This document shows positions 8,638-18,175 of a stretch of 64,000 bases of DNA, one piece after another. The translations under genes were made by a program, and so were the position numbers. The stretch lies in the NCBI RefSeq assembly GCF_000620765.1, contig NZ_JIAK01000004.1:124001-188000 (forward strand), read 5' to 3'. The DNA comes from Desulfovermiculus halophilus DSM 18834 (GTDB lineage: Bacteria; Desulfobacterota; Desulfovibrionia; Desulfovibrionales; Desulfothermaceae). Positions within the stretch are counted from its first letter, which is position 1; each line of letters starts with the position of its first letter. The notes under the pieces were generated by a model. It was given only the letters and a program-made list of their open reading frames with translations. It had not been told where the DNA came from and made no database searches.

Positions 8638-9705
8638 TCAATTCAGGTTACGAACAATTCGACTCAACGTGACCAGGTCCACATTCGAACTCTTCTCTTT
8701 GGACCACTTGGCCAAAGCTGTCAAGGTCTCGGGGTACGGATGGCCGATGGCAATGGCCTGCCCGGTTCGGACGGCCAGCCTTTCCGCCTTGCGCAGCTGG
8801 CGGACAATGGCCTCCACCTCCTGTGTGTTGTCCAGAAACACATCCCTGAAAGCCACCTGCATGCGCATATCCCGGGCTATATCCCGGACCGTGCTGCGAG
8901 GACTGGTCAGGCTGTCCATAAAAAAGAGCCGGCGGGAGGTGATCTCCCGCAGGACGATTCGCATACCCTCGGCATCTTCGGTGAACCTGGATCCCATATG
9001 GTTGTTGGCCCCCGCCGCCCCCGGGACCTGCTGCAGGTCATTGGCCACAATAGACCTGATCTGCTCCGGATCCATATGCACAAAGATGCTCCCCGGCCCC
9101 GGGTCAATCTGGGGATAGCCCTTGGGCTCCATGGGGATGTGCAGCAGATACTCCAGGCCGTTCTCCGCCGCCAGCTCAACCACCTCCTTGGTGTCCGGGC
9201 TGTACGGAAGTATTGACCAGGTCAGCTCCGAGCCCATGATCTGCAGCAGCCTGCGGGCCGTATGCACCGACTGCCCCATGTCGTCGATCACCAGGGCCAG
9301 ACAAGGCCCGCTCGGCGGCTTGGAGACTGAGTCCTGGGGAGTCGATAAGGTTTGAGGTGAAGGCTCGTGAGGGGTCTGCTCCGGGTACCCGGATGATTCA
9401 GGGGCCTTGGGCGGAATCTGCTCAAAGACCCTGGCATCCTGTTTTTTCCCCGAATCCGGCCTGGAAATGTCCTGAGCAGGGGCGGAAGGTTGGTCGGGCT
9501 GGACAGACGCCACCCTGGTTTTTGGCTGCTCTTTGCTTCCCTGTTCCGGGACCAGGAGGACGCCAATCAGCCCGAGAACGGTCACCCCCAGGGCAACGGC
9601 CCAGACGGCCATCCTGGTTCCCAGCCGGGCAAGGGGCCGTGGGCCGGACTTTCGGGAGGGCTGTTTTTTTTTCCGGCTGGTTTTTTTCTTGGATGCAGAG
9701 GCCAT
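8638..9705 (-). CDS. Divergent polysaccharide deacetylase family protein (YibQ/DUF610)
   Basis: A 355-residue envelope protein: a Lys/Arg-rich N-tail (1-28), a single membrane anchor (about 30-52, [21 protein letters not shown]), a Pro/Gln/Ser-rich linker (55-130) and the YibQ domain (about 133-355: [56 protein letters not shown]). The domain has a NodB-like fold with H/D residues preserved. The family commonly sits next to ctpA and an EnvC-like gene, as here, suggesting peptidoglycan or periplasmic glycan work. The precise substrate is unknown. Confidence 0.85.
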   Translation of the reverse strand: MASASKKKTSRKKKQPSRKSGPRPLARLGTRMAVWAVALGVTVLGLIGVLLVPEQGSKEQPKTRVASVQPDQPSAPAQDISRPDSGKKQDARVFEQIPPKAPESSGYPEQTPHEPSPQTLSTPQDSVSKPPSGPCLALVIDDMGQSVHTARRLLQIMGSELTWSILPYSPDTKEVVELAAENGLEYLLHIPMEPKGYPQIDPGPGSIFVHMDPEQIRSIVANDLQQVPGAAGANNHMGSRFTEDAEGMRIVLREITSRRLFFMDSLTSPRSTVRDIARDMRMQVAFRDVFLDNTQEVEAIVRQLRKAERLAVRTGQAIAIGHPYPETLTALAKWSKEKSSNVDLVTLSRIVRNLN

Positions 9706-9722
9706 GGATCAGCTGTTCTTGA

Positions 9723-11015
9723 TCATTGCAGGCCCTTGATCATCGGCAGCCTCTTCACCAGCTGCAGGGCCATCTGCAATTGATTGTCCTTTTCCAGCAT
9801 GCGCTCAATGCGCGTATTCTCACTCTCCGCATCCTGGTCCTGGTCCTGGTCCTGATCCTGGGCTTCGTTGTCCTCTCCGTTCTCCAGGTGTCTGGCCAGA
9901 TCCCTCTCCCGGATGGTCCGAAAGACGCTTCTTTCAGCCTCTTCCTCAATGGGATTGTAGGCCAGGCTGATGTCCGGAGTAATGCCTTCCGCCTGTATGG
10001 AGCGGCCACTGGGCGTGTAGTACTTGGCGGTGGTCAGCTTGATGCCGGCGCCGTCAGGAAGGGGGATCACGGTCTGTACCGAGCCCTTGCCGAAGCTGCG
10101 CACACCGAGGATGAGCCCCCGCTTGTGATCCTGAATCGCCCCGGCCACAATTTCGGATGCCGAAGCTGTACCGGAATTGATGAGCACCACGATGGGCACC
10201 ATGATATCAGACTGCTGGTCCGAGGCCTGAAAGTCCATCTTGGCCTGCCTGACCTTGCCCTGGGTATAGACGATCTTCCCCTGTCCCAGGAACATGTCGG
10301 CCACCGAAACTGCTTGATCCAGCAGACCGCCGGGATTGTTTCGCAAGTCCAAAACCACCCCTTCCAGGTCCGGCCGATGTTCCCGCAGCGCCTGGCGCAG
10401 GTCCTTGGTGGTGTTTTCATTGAAGTTGGTGATCCGGACATACAGGTACCCGGGCTCCATGCTCTCGATCTTCACGCTCTGCATGGGGATAACGTCCCGC
10501 TTCAGGGTGATCCGCTCCGGCTTGGCCTCCCCCTGGTGCAGAACCGTGAGCTCCACCTCCGACCCTTTCGGGCCCCGGATCTTGTGCACCGCGTCCATTA
10601 TGCTGATGTCCTGGGTCGATTCCCCGTCAATTTCCAGAATGATATCCCCGGATTGCAGGCCGGCCCGGAAGGCCGGGGTATCTTCGACTGGGGAGACGAC
10701 GGTCAACCTGCCGTTCTGGAGGGTTATTTCAATCCCCACCCCGCTGAACTCCCCGGATGTCTCGGCCTGCATGTCCTTGAACTCTTCCTGGTCCAGATAT
10801 CCGGAATGGGGGTCAAGGCTCTGCAGCATCCCCTGAATGGCGCCCTGTACCAGCTCCTGACGCTGTACATCATTGACATATGTCTTCTCGATCAGGTCCA
10901 TGACCTGACTGAAGCTCTTCAGCGGCTCATAGCGGTCTGTCGCTCTGGTCGTCTCCGGGGTCATGGACAAGGCCACAAGCATGAGCACAATCCCTAGGCT
11001 TCTGCTCCATCGCAT
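9723..11015 (-). CDS. ctpA: C-terminal processing peptidase, S41 family
   Basis: A 430-residue periplasmic serine protease. It has a signal peptide (MRWSRSLGIVLMLVALSM), an N-terminal helical part, a PDZ domain (about 95-180; GIEITLQNGRLTVVSP, IDGESTQDISIMDAV) and an S41 core with the catalytic Ser in NSGTASASEIVAGAIQDH and Lys in GVRSFGKGSVQTV. The C-tail has a DQDQDQDQD run coded by a CTGGTC-type microsatellite, which could vary in length. ATG 11015 is preferred over 11036 because CTGGAG precedes it at 7 nt. CtpA-type proteases act with EnvC-like proteins on cell-wall hydrolases, and the neighbour upstream is EnvC-like. Confidence 0.92.
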   Translation of the reverse strand: MRWSRSLGIVLMLVALSMTPETTRATDRYEPLKSFSQVMDLIEKTYVNDVQRQELVQGAIQGMLQSLDPHSGYLDQEEFKDMQAETSGEFSGVGIEITLQNGRLTVVSPVEDTPAFRAGLQSGDIILEIDGESTQDISIMDAVHKIRGPKGSEVELTVLHQGEAKPERITLKRDVIPMQSVKIESMEPGYLYVRITNFNENTTKDLRQALREHRPDLEGVVLDLRNNPGGLLDQAVSVADMFLGQGKIVYTQGKVRQAKMDFQASDQQSDIMVPIVVLINSGTASASEIVAGAIQDHKRGLILGVRSFGKGSVQTVIPLPDGAGIKLTTAKYYTPSGRSIQAEGITPDISLAYNPIEEEAERSVFRTIRERDLARHLENGEDNEAQDQDQDQDQDAESENTRIERMLEKDNQLQMALQLVKRLPMIKGLQ

Positions 11016-11124
11016 ATAGGTCTCCAGGTTGGACATTCAATGCAGTCCGTTCGATCAATTGCACATCACCGCGGAAGACACCGTCTTTCCCAGGACAGCC
11101 CCCCAAAAAGGGAGCCGCATTTGC

Positions 11125-12240
11125 TCAGGGGGCCTTCGCCAGCCACAGGCGGGGATCGACGGTGGTTTGCTTCCTGCGCAGCTCAAAATACAGCCCCGGC
11201 CCTTGCGCAGCCGGGAAATATCCGGCTTGCCCGATGACCTCGCCCTTTTCCACCTTCTGCCCGGACCGGACATTGGTTCGGGACAAAAATGCATACAGGG
11301 AATAGTAGTCCTGGCCATGATAGAGGATGACCACATGCCCGAATCCGCGCAGGGTATCGTTATAGGCCACATCACCCCAGGAAACCGCTTTTATTCCCGT
11401 TCCCTCGGCCAGGGAAAACCCGATTCCGTCCTCAAACTTCCCGTCTCCCTTTGCATACTCTTCTACCACTTTTCCCTGTGCAGGCCAAGGGAGTTCGCCC
11501 TTCAAAGAGTTGAAGGCCCGCCTGTCCATCGAGCCAAGACGAGATTTGAGCCGATCGATGGACTTTTCCAGGGCTGCCAGCTCCTCGTGGGTGGCCTGCT
11601 TCTTCCGGCGGAGATCATGCAGCCGGTTCGCAAACTCCAGACGCTGTTCAGTCAGCTCCCGGCGCATAGCGGCCAGCTCTTTCTCTTTGGAACTCAGCCT
11701 GGCCCGGGTGGTCTGAAGCTCCTCTCCTTTCTCCTCCAGCCTGTCTCCCACTGCACCCAGATCCTGGATCTTGTCCCGGGCCTTGTCCGTCAGCCTGGAC
11801 AGCCAAACCGCCTGTCTGTCCGCCTCCGGCCAGGCATCAAAGACCTTGGCCTTGAAATGCTCGGATCGAATGCTCACCTCCCAGAGCCGGGGCAGGAGCC
11901 TGCGCACCTCCTGGCGGACACGCTTCCTTTGCTGGCCAAGGGCCTGGATCTGGCCTTGCAGATCCCTGTACTGGGATCGAAGCCTTTGCTTCTTCTCCCC
12001 GATCTTTTGTTCCCGGGCTTCCAGGGAATGTATCCTCTCTTCCATTTTGGCCAGCTTGGCGTTTGCCGACCGCTCTTTGTCCGTCAGGGCAGCAATCTCG
12101 GCTTCCGCTTTTTCCTTGGCCTGCTGCTCCTGCCACAGCTTGCTCTGCAGGTCCTGGAGATCCATGCCCCGGGCCGGAACGGTCCACAGCACGCAGTGCA
12201 GGCATAGGCAGAGCAGGAGGAGGCGAAGCAAGAGGTGCAT
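11125..12240 (-). CDS. EnvC-like murein hydrolase activator (coiled coil + degenerate LytM)
   Basis: A 371-residue secreted protein: a signal peptide (MHLLLRLLLLCLCL), a long coiled coil (about 30-250, charged heptads) and a C-terminal M23/LytM fold (about 270-371). The zinc and catalytic residues are replaced: the HxGxD site reads FEDGIG, YAHL reads YAFL, and HLHFE reads GLYFE. As in EnvC and NlpD, this suggests an amidase activator rather than a peptidase. Start 12240 sits at the signal peptide; ATG 12261 is an alternative overlapping the end of the EndoIII-like gene. The cluster with ctpA and the YibQ-like gene suggests a septal wall-remodelling set. Confidence 0.85.
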   Translation of the reverse strand: MHLLLRLLLLCLCLHCVLWTVPARGMDLQDLQSKLWQEQQAKEKAEAEIAALTDKERSANAKLAKMEERIHSLEAREQKIGEKKQRLRSQYRDLQGQIQALGQQRKRVRQEVRRLLPRLWEVSIRSEHFKAKVFDAWPEADRQAVWLSRLTDKARDKIQDLGAVGDRLEEKGEELQTTRARLSSKEKELAAMRRELTEQRLEFANRLHDLRRKKQATHEELAALEKSIDRLKSRLGSMDRRAFNSLKGELPWPAQGKVVEEYAKGDGKFEDGIGFSLAEGTGIKAVSWGDVAYNDTLRGFGHVVILYHGQDYYSLYAFLSRTNVRSGQKVEKGEVIGQAGYFPAAQGPGLYFELRRKQTTVDPRLWLAKAP

Positions 12241-12250
12241 CCGGTTCTGC

Positions 12251-12901
12251 TCAGGGAACATAGGCCTGCAACGGGCAGCCTGAGCACAGGGGAGCCGATT
12301 TTTTGCACCACTGTTTCCCCACCCGGACCAGCAGGGCATGATATTCGTTGAACAAGTCAACATCCCGGGGCAGGCTGTCTGTAAATACCTCCTGCAGCTC
12401 GGTGTAGCCCACATCCTCCGGGACCAAGGCGTGGCGGTGCAGTATCCTCGCTGTGTAGGCATCAACCACAAAAACCGGATGCTCCAGGGCGTAGAGCAGG
12501 ATACTGTCTGCGGTTTCCTGTCCGATTCCTTTTACTTCCAGAAGCTTGGGACGCAGCACTTCCATCGGCTGTCTGGACAGCCGGGCCAGGTCGTACCCGG
12601 CCTCCTGGCCCAAAAAATCCAGCAGGGCCTTGATCCTGGCCGCTTTGACCCGAAAGTACCCGGCCGGACGAATGATCCCGGCCAGCTCCTCAACATCCAG
12701 CCCAACCAGCTCTTGCGGGTCCAGAAGATCCCGTTCCCGGAGAGCGGCAATCGCCCTGGAGGCGTTGGTCCAGTTTGTATTCTGGGTCAGAATCGCTCCC
12801 AGGCAGACCTCGAATCTGCTCCCGGCCGGCCACCAATGACTGGGACCAAGGGTATCGGACATGGCCTGGAAATACTCCATGAGCAAATGCGAGCGGTTCA
12901 T
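12251..12901 (-). CDS. Endonuclease III-like DNA glycosylase (HhH-GPD)
   Basis: A 216-residue HhH-GPD protein of the MagIII/EndoIII-domain type that excises damaged bases. The helix-hairpin-helix is LLEVKGIGQETADSILLYALE and the catalytic Asp is in VVDAYTARIL. The N-terminal ILTQNTNWTNA helix is typical of the family. The [4Fe-4S] site is incomplete: C-x6-C-x2-C is present near the end (WCKKSAPLCSGCP), but the position for the fourth ligand is Val and the protein ends there. Start 12901 (12910 possible) follows GGATGAGGG. It lies 17 nt after prmA in the same orientation. Confidence 0.85.
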   Translation of the reverse strand: MNRSHLLMEYFQAMSDTLGPSHWWPAGSRFEVCLGAILTQNTNWTNASRAIAALRERDLLDPQELVGLDVEELAGIIRPAGYFRVKAARIKALLDFLGQEAGYDLARLSRQPMEVLRPKLLEVKGIGQETADSILLYALEHPVFVVDAYTARILHRHALVPEDVGYTELQEVFTDSLPRDVDLFNEYHALLVRVGKQWCKKSAPLCSGCPLQAYVP

Positions 12902-12918
12902 GTCCCTCATCCTTCCCT

Positions 12919-13779
12919 TCAGCTCTCTTCTGTCCCGGACCAGACCAGGGAGGCCCATTCGCCGAGGTGCTCAACCCGGGGTATGCCCATCCCCTGCAGC
13001 CTGTAGGCGTCGGTCACCGACTCCACCTGGGATCCCAGCACTCCGGACAAAATCAGGGTCCCCCGCTCCTGAACCAGGGAGACAAGCTCCGGAGCCATGC
13101 GGATCAGCGGTCCGGCCAGGATGTTGGCCACCACAAGAGGGAACTTTTGCTTTGGACCCAAGGCAGAGATGTCAGCGCACCCCAGCAGGACCTGCCGGCT
13201 CACCCCGTTGGCCTCAATGTTCTCCCGGGCATTGTCCGTGGCCACAGGGTCGATGTCCAGGGCGATGCAGCCGCTGCCCAGAAAAACCGATGCTATGGCC
13301 AGAATCCCCGAGCCTGTGCCCAGATCAAGGACCGTCCCCCCCGCGGGCCACAGCCCTCTGTCCCGCAGCTGGACCATGGCCTGCAGACAGAGGATGGTCG
13401 TTGGATGATGCCCGGTTCCAAAGGCCATCTTGGGATGGACGATCAAAGGGACAAGATCGGGGTTGTCCTGGTCTTCAAGTTTCCAGGGCGGAAGGATGCA
13501 GAAGGTATCCGCGACCTGCACCGGCTGAAAAAAGAATTGCCACGCGGTCTGCCAATCAGCGTCCTTTTCCTTGTCCTTTTCCAGCCTGGCTTCCGGCCGG
13601 CGCCGCCTGATCCTGTCCTGAAGATGCTTGAGCTGCCTGCGTTCCTGAACATGGATGCGCAGGACGGACTCATCCGGGCCGGTGGTTTCCTCCCATCCCC
13701 AGGGAGCGACTTCGGAGAGCAGATCCACTGCCGACTCCAGCTGCGTATTCGGAACATGCCAATCCAGTATATAGGACAT
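12919..13779 (-). CDS. prmA: Ribosomal protein L11 methyltransferase
   Basis: A 286-residue class I AdoMet methyltransferase that modifies Lys and the N-terminus of L11. The N-terminal substrate-recognition domain (1-100) is followed by the MTase fold with VLDLGTGSGILAI (motif I), LDIDPVATDNARENIEAN (motif II) and VVANILAGPLI (motif IV, N-I-L). HPKMAFGTGHHPTT is the characteristic PrmA loop. Start 13779 is chosen at the conserved domain; the longer frame to 13839 lies in the argD 3' end and has no support. It sits 20 nt downstream of argD. Confidence 0.92.
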   Translation of the reverse strand: MSYILDWHVPNTQLESAVDLLSEVAPWGWEETTGPDESVLRIHVQERRQLKHLQDRIRRRRPEARLEKDKEKDADWQTAWQFFFQPVQVADTFCILPPWKLEDQDNPDLVPLIVHPKMAFGTGHHPTTILCLQAMVQLRDRGLWPAGGTVLDLGTGSGILAIASVFLGSGCIALDIDPVATDNARENIEANGVSRQVLLGCADISALGPKQKFPLVVANILAGPLIRMAPELVSLVQERGTLILSGVLGSQVESVTDAYRLQGMGIPRVEHLGEWASLVWSGTEES

Positions 13780-13798
13780 AATCGACTGTGTGCTGGTT

Positions 13799-14998
13799 TC
13801 AGTGCATGGAGTCCAGGATACGGTCCAGCCCGGCGGCAAAGGCCTGCAGGTCCTCCATGTCCACGATCAAGGGCGGGAGAAGACGCAGGATGCTGTTTTG
13901 CGTCAGATTGCAGATAAATCCGGCCTCGAGCAGGGCCTTCCATACCTCGGGCCCGGAATGCTCAAGCTCCACGCCCAGCATCAGCCCCTGACCGCGCACC
14001 TCCCGGATCGCCTCCGGATGCCTCGTCTTTACCCCGTCCAGAAGCTCCTTGAACTCCTGGCCCACGGCCTCTGCCCGCTGGCAGAGCCCATCCCGCTTGA
14101 TCACATCCAGAACCGTGCACCCGGCTGCAGACACCAGGGGGCCTCCGCCGAAGGTCGTGGCATGGCTGCCCGGTGGAAATCCGGCGCTCATGTCCTCAGT
14201 GCACAGCATGGCTCCGATGGGCAGGCCGTTGGCCAGTCCCTTGGCCACGGTCATAATATCCGGCTTCACCCCTGCCTTTTGATGGGCCCACATCTGCCCG
14301 GTCCGTCCCATCCCGGTCTGAACCTCATCCAGGACCAGGACAAGCCCCTTGTCCGCGCACAGGTCCTGAACCTGGCGCAGATACTCCACCGGGGCCTGCC
14401 GGATGCCGCCTTCGCCCTGGATCACTTCCAGCATGACCCCCGCTGTCTGCGGGCTAACAGCCTGCTCCAGGGCGGCGATATCGGCGAAGGGCACGCTGGC
14501 GAACCCGGAAGGCAGGGGAGCGAACCCGTGCTTCAGCTTGTCCTGTCCTGTGGCGGTCAACGTAGCCAGGGTTCTTCCATGAAAAGAGCCCTGGGCGGTT
14601 AGTATTTCAAACCTGTCTTTTCCCTGCACTTCCCGGGCATAGCGCCTGACCAGCTTAATAGCCGCTTCATTGGCTTCAGCCCCGGAGTTGCAGAAAAAGA
14701 CCCTGTCCAGATCACAGGTGGCCACAAGCCGTTCGGCCAGATCCAACTGCTCTGTCTGATAGAAAAGATTGCTGGTGTGCACCAGGCGCGCCGCCTGATC
14801 GCATACCGTCCGGGTCACCTCCGGATGGGCGTGGCCAAGGACGCATACGGCAATGCCGCCCAGGAGATCCACATACTCCCGGCCTTGTCCATCCTGGACC
14901 CGTGCTCCTTCCCCCCGGACCAAATGCAGTGGGTAACGGCTATAAGTGGAACACAGCAGCTGTTGTTCCCGCTTCGCGACTTCGGCTAATGTGGGCAT
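13799..14998 (-). CDS. argD: Acetylornithine aminotransferase
   Basis: A 399-residue class-III PLP aminotransferase converting N-acetylglutamate semialdehyde to N-acetylornithine (it may also serve lysine synthesis). It shows VDLLGGIAVCVLGH, FFCNSGAEANEAAIKL, SFHGRT, the Asp in LVLDEVQTGMGRTG, the PLP lysine in TVAKGLANGLPIGA, and ATTFGGGPL. ATG 14998 follows AAGGAT at 7 nt; the upstream frame to 15064 is not conserved. It forms the head of the argD-prmA-EndoIII-like run. Confidence 0.93.
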   Translation of the reverse strand: MPTLAEVAKREQQLLCSTYSRYPLHLVRGEGARVQDGQGREYVDLLGGIAVCVLGHAHPEVTRTVCDQAARLVHTSNLFYQTEQLDLAERLVATCDLDRVFFCNSGAEANEAAIKLVRRYAREVQGKDRFEILTAQGSFHGRTLATLTATGQDKLKHGFAPLPSGFASVPFADIAALEQAVSPQTAGVMLEVIQGEGGIRQAPVEYLRQVQDLCADKGLVLVLDEVQTGMGRTGQMWAHQKAGVKPDIMTVAKGLANGLPIGAMLCTEDMSAGFPPGSHATTFGGGPLVSAAGCTVLDVIKRDGLCQRAEAVGQEFKELLDGVKTRHPEAIREVRGQGLMLGVELEHSGPEVWKALLEAGFICNLTQNSILRLLPPLIVDMEDLQAFAAGLDRILDSMH

Positions 14999-15184
14999 GG
15001 CAATATCCTTATCAAAGCAGTCCGCCCTTGCCGGAGCTAAAGCCTGACAAGGGCGGGAAGACAATCGCTGGACCTGAAGGCGTATCCGCCTGGCCGCTCA
15101 CATGTGGTGAGCGTTCAGACCCCCTGGCTAGATTTCAGGGAGCACTGCCCCATGGACGGTGCCTGCGCCGGGCTGCCCCGGCCT

Positions 15185-16108
15185 CTAGACTTCCGGGCGG
15201 GGCAGGACGCCGGCCATCTCGGCGATTTCCGGCACCCTGTGCTCCCACTCGATGGCCATGAGATGCACCCCGGCAATCCCTTCCATCTCCTTGAACTCCT
15301 GAATCTGCTCCACAGCAATCTTTATCCCTTCGTCTTTCTGCTTCTTTTTCTCCACTCCGCGCAGCCGCTTGACGATCTCCTCCGGAACGTCCATCCCCGG
15401 CACCTTGGTCTGCATGTATTTGGCCATACCCACACTCTTCATGGGCGTGATTCCGGCCAGAATGGAGGTCTTTTCCGCCAGTCCCATGTCCACGGCTTGC
15501 TTGGTCCACTCCCGCATCCGCTTCATATTGTAGATGCACTGGGTCTGGATAAAGTCGGCCCCGGCCTGGATCTTCTTGGCCAGCCGGTGCACCCTCCAGG
15601 CATAGGGCTCGGCAAAGGGGTTGGCGGCGGCCCCGATGAACATCTCAGGTGGACCGTCGATATCCGCCCCTCCCTGAAACTTTCCCTCGTCCCGCATGTT
15701 CTTGACCATGGCCAAGAGCTGGATGGAGTCTATGTCAAAGACGCCTTTGGCGTGGGGATGGTCGCCGAACTGCTGATGGTCGCCGGAGAGGCAGAGCATG
15801 GTGTTGATGCCCAGGGAGCTGGCTCCCAGAACATCGGCCTGCATTGCTAGTCTGTTCCTGTCCCTGCAGACCATTTGGTAGATCGGCTCCAGACCTTCGT
15901 CCTTGACGATCAGCGATGTGGCCCAGCTGGACATGCGGACCATACCGGTCTGGTTGTCGGTGATATTCACCCCGTCCACCATGCCCTTGAGGTGGGAGGC
16001 CTTGTCCTTGACTGCCTGAACATTCGTTCCGCGAGGTGGCCCGAGTTCCCCGGTAAAAGCAAAGTGGCCTGCACGCAAGACCTTTTCCAATCTACTCTGC
16101 GTCTTCAT
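15185..16108 (-). CDS. metF: Methylenetetrahydrofolate reductase
   Basis: A 307-residue TIM barrel flavoenzyme reducing 5,10-methylene-THF to 5-methyl-THF. Visible are FTGELGPPRG (E-P motif), VNITDNQTG (substrate Asn/Asp region), LCLSGDHQ (the family -L-RGD- equivalent), FIQTQCIYN and LAGITPM. This Desulfovibrio/acetogen-type MetF has no C-terminal extension. It may feed methionine synthesis or a folate C1 branch that runs with FdhD-dependent formate dehydrogenase. ATG 16108 is preferred; a GTG two codons upstream at 16114 is possible. Confidence 0.9.
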   Translation of the reverse strand: MKTQSRLEKVLRAGHFAFTGELGPPRGTNVQAVKDKASHLKGMVDGVNITDNQTGMVRMSSWATSLIVKDEGLEPIYQMVCRDRNRLAMQADVLGASSLGINTMLCLSGDHQQFGDHPHAKGVFDIDSIQLLAMVKNMRDEGKFQGGADIDGPPEMFIGAAANPFAEPYAWRVHRLAKKIQAGADFIQTQCIYNMKRMREWTKQAVDMGLAEKTSILAGITPMKSVGMAKYMQTKVPGMDVPEEIVKRLRGVEKKKQKDEGIKIAVEQIQEFKEMEGIAGVHLMAIEWEHRVPEIAEMAGVLPRPEV

Positions 16109-16240
16109 AGGCACAATCTCTTTGGGTTAGATATTAAACATACAACCCAGCATAAAGCCGACAGACATCACCCGTCTCAGACTGCTCGCTTCTGGATCCC
16201 TCTGCGCCTCGGGCTGGATTTTGGTGTGCACCAGACCTCC

Positions 16241-17170
16241 CTACAGGGTCATGAGGCTCATGGCCGGAATAAAAAAGTTCAAAAACGGGCCGGACACCGA
16301 GGCCCTGGATCTCCATTTGCCGTTGTCCTTGGCCAGCCCCAGGTTCCGAAAGCCCATGGGATCGAAGGTGGCCACAGTGGACTTCCCCTTCCGGTTCAAG
16401 CAATCCATGCTGACCTGAAAGGACAGCTCCCGCATGTCGGTCAGATACTCCCCGCACTCCCGGCTTGGAAACTGCCTGGACAAAAGCTCCAGGGAAGAAG
16501 CCGTGGTCACGTTCCTGCTCAGGGCGACTCCAGAGGCAAACAGCTTCTTTTTCCAGGAAAACATGAAGCGGGACTTGCAGAAGGTGGACAGCAGGAGGGC
16601 ATCCGCCTCCGGCATGGAGGTCCGCATAATCTTTTTCAGTTCTTGGGGGCAGTATTCTGTCTGCCGGTCGGCCTGCATCTCAATGTATACGTGGGTCAGC
16701 TTTCCCCGCCCGCGTCCCAGCTGGAGCATATTGGCCACATAGTAGTTATGGGCGATAACATCAGCAGCCAAATGGGTCAGATATCCACAGGCATAGGCCT
16801 GCAGCTGGGGATCCTGGACCGTGTGGACCATGCGCAGGCCGGCGTGCCAGCTGTGGCAATGGGTCGGAGTTATCTTCCGCCCTTTTCCGACCAGGATATC
16901 CGCACTCAGGCAGCCGTACAAAAAGGCCTGGCTATGGCCGATCAAAAGCTCTGCCGTTGCTGCACTGAGCAGATGCAGGTTGTTCAGGATCTGATTGCCC
17001 AGGGCCAGATGGACCCCCGGGCCCCAGGCCAGGGCTGAGGCCGGGAGCAGGACCCCTATTCCGCAGACTGCGCACAGCAGCAGAACGACCCGGGCCAACA
17101 GCCTTCCAAGGCCCGATCTCCTGGGTGATGCATTGATTCCGGTTCGTATTATGGGGGCAATGGTATTCAT
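16241..17170 (-). CDS. Zinc-dependent phospholipase C family protein
   Basis: A 309-residue exported protein: a signal peptide (about 22-48, cleaved near ALAWG), then the Zn_dep_PLPC domain beginning WGPGVHLALGNQIL, with its N-terminal Trp as zinc ligand after processing. HCHSWHAGL and GYLTHLAADVIAHNYYV supply the His/Asp ligands. The C-terminal third is not recognised. AAGGAA precedes the start by 8 nt. Similar proteins are widespread in deltaproteobacteria; the substrate is unknown. Confidence 0.8.
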   Translation of the reverse strand: MNTIAPIIRTGINASPRRSGLGRLLARVVLLLCAVCGIGVLLPASALAWGPGVHLALGNQILNNLHLLSAATAELLIGHSQAFLYGCLSADILVGKGRKITPTHCHSWHAGLRMVHTVQDPQLQAYACGYLTHLAADVIAHNYYVANMLQLGRGRGKLTHVYIEMQADRQTEYCPQELKKIMRTSMPEADALLLSTFCKSRFMFSWKKKLFASGVALSRNVTTASSLELLSRQFPSRECGEYLTDMRELSFQVSMDCLNRKGKSTVATFDPMGFRNLGLAKDNGKWRSRASVSGPFLNFFIPAMSLMTL

Positions 17171-17328
17171 TGTTGGGTTTCCTTGGTGGAATATCGCACC
17201 TTACAGCGTGATCTTTGGGCACATAGCAAAATTCAACAATAAAGACAAGTCGACTCCCCAGCAGGACCACCTTCGCTGCCGGGCCGCATGTGGTTCTTTG
17301 CCTCCGGCACCCAAGTCATGAACCCGAC

Positions 17329-18135
17329 CTAGCTGGTTATCCTCCAGGGATGGGTATACAGATTGAAACGCCCTGAACGCAAAAAACCGATCAGGGTCAT
17401 TCCGCTTTGCCGGGCCAGGTGCACCCCGTGATCCGTCGGGGCCGAGACGCCGGCCAAAAGCGGCAGGCCGGCCCAAACCGCCTTGCCCACCACCTCCGAG
17501 TTCAGGCGGGAAGACATGAGCATCATCACCCCTTCGGATATCCCTGCACCGAGAGCCTTGCCCACCACCTTGTCCAGGGCATTGTGCCTTCCCACGTCCT
17601 CAGCCAGGGCCAGAAGCCGCGGCCCCTGCGCAAAAATGGCGGCGCAATGGGCGCCCCCCGTGGCCTGAAAAAGCCGTTGTCCGGAGTAGAGGATGTCCCG
17701 GGCCTGAAACAGATCCTCTGCCCTGATCCTGCATCCCTGACCCACATGAGGAACCGCGCCCGTGCCTTCCTGAACGCAGAAGCCCGGCTCTCGTTCTCTG
17801 TCCAGCCGGGACCGGACATGCGGGGCGAAAAGCACTTCGGCCCGGGTCAGACCTCCCCCGGTCCTCATCCGCACCTCCAGGATGTCCGCGGATGAGGACA
17901 CAAGGCCCGCACAGCAGCACCAGCCCAGAACCAGCTCCCGGTCCTCCCGGGGAAGACGAACCGTTCGAGCCAGGCAGCGCCCTTGGGCCCATATCTCCAG
18001 GGGCTCCTCCCTGATCACGTGATCCAGGACCTCCCGGAAACCGCCGTCCTGGTACCGCAGGATGCTCACCTCCTGCACAGCATTGTGATCCACAGGGTTC
18101 CTCCTCGCCTCACTCTCCCAGAACCGGCTGGGCAT
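17329..18135 (-). CDS. fdhD: Formate dehydrogenase accessory sulfurtransferase FdhD
   Basis: A 268-residue protein that passes sulfur from IscS to the Mo/W-bisMGD cofactor to activate formate dehydrogenase. Diagnostic blocks are QATGGAHCAAIF, LAEDVGRHNALDKVVG, LMSSRLNSEVVGKA and VSAPTDHGVHLARQSGMTLIGF. Where E. coli FdhD has CxxC on a flexible loop, this one reads GFCVQEG: one Cys, with Glu at the second position. ATG 18135 follows AGAGG. It is 40 nt downstream of nadA in the same direction. No formate dehydrogenase gene is in the window. Confidence 0.9.
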   Translation of the reverse strand: MPSRFWESEARRNPVDHNAVQEVSILRYQDGGFREVLDHVIREEPLEIWAQGRCLARTVRLPREDRELVLGWCCCAGLVSSSADILEVRMRTGGGLTRAEVLFAPHVRSRLDREREPGFCVQEGTGAVPHVGQGCRIRAEDLFQARDILYSGQRLFQATGGAHCAAIFAQGPRLLALAEDVGRHNALDKVVGKALGAGISEGVMMLMSSRLNSEVVGKAVWAGLPLLAGVSAPTDHGVHLARQSGMTLIGFLRSGRFNLYTHPWRITS

Positions 18136-18175
18136 GCTCAGCCTCTGCGCCTTTTCGTGCCTTTCCGGCCCCCCG

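Noticed and set aside
11125-12240. Active M23 endopeptidase
   Set aside because: All three zinc/catalytic motif positions are substituted, so activator function is more likely.
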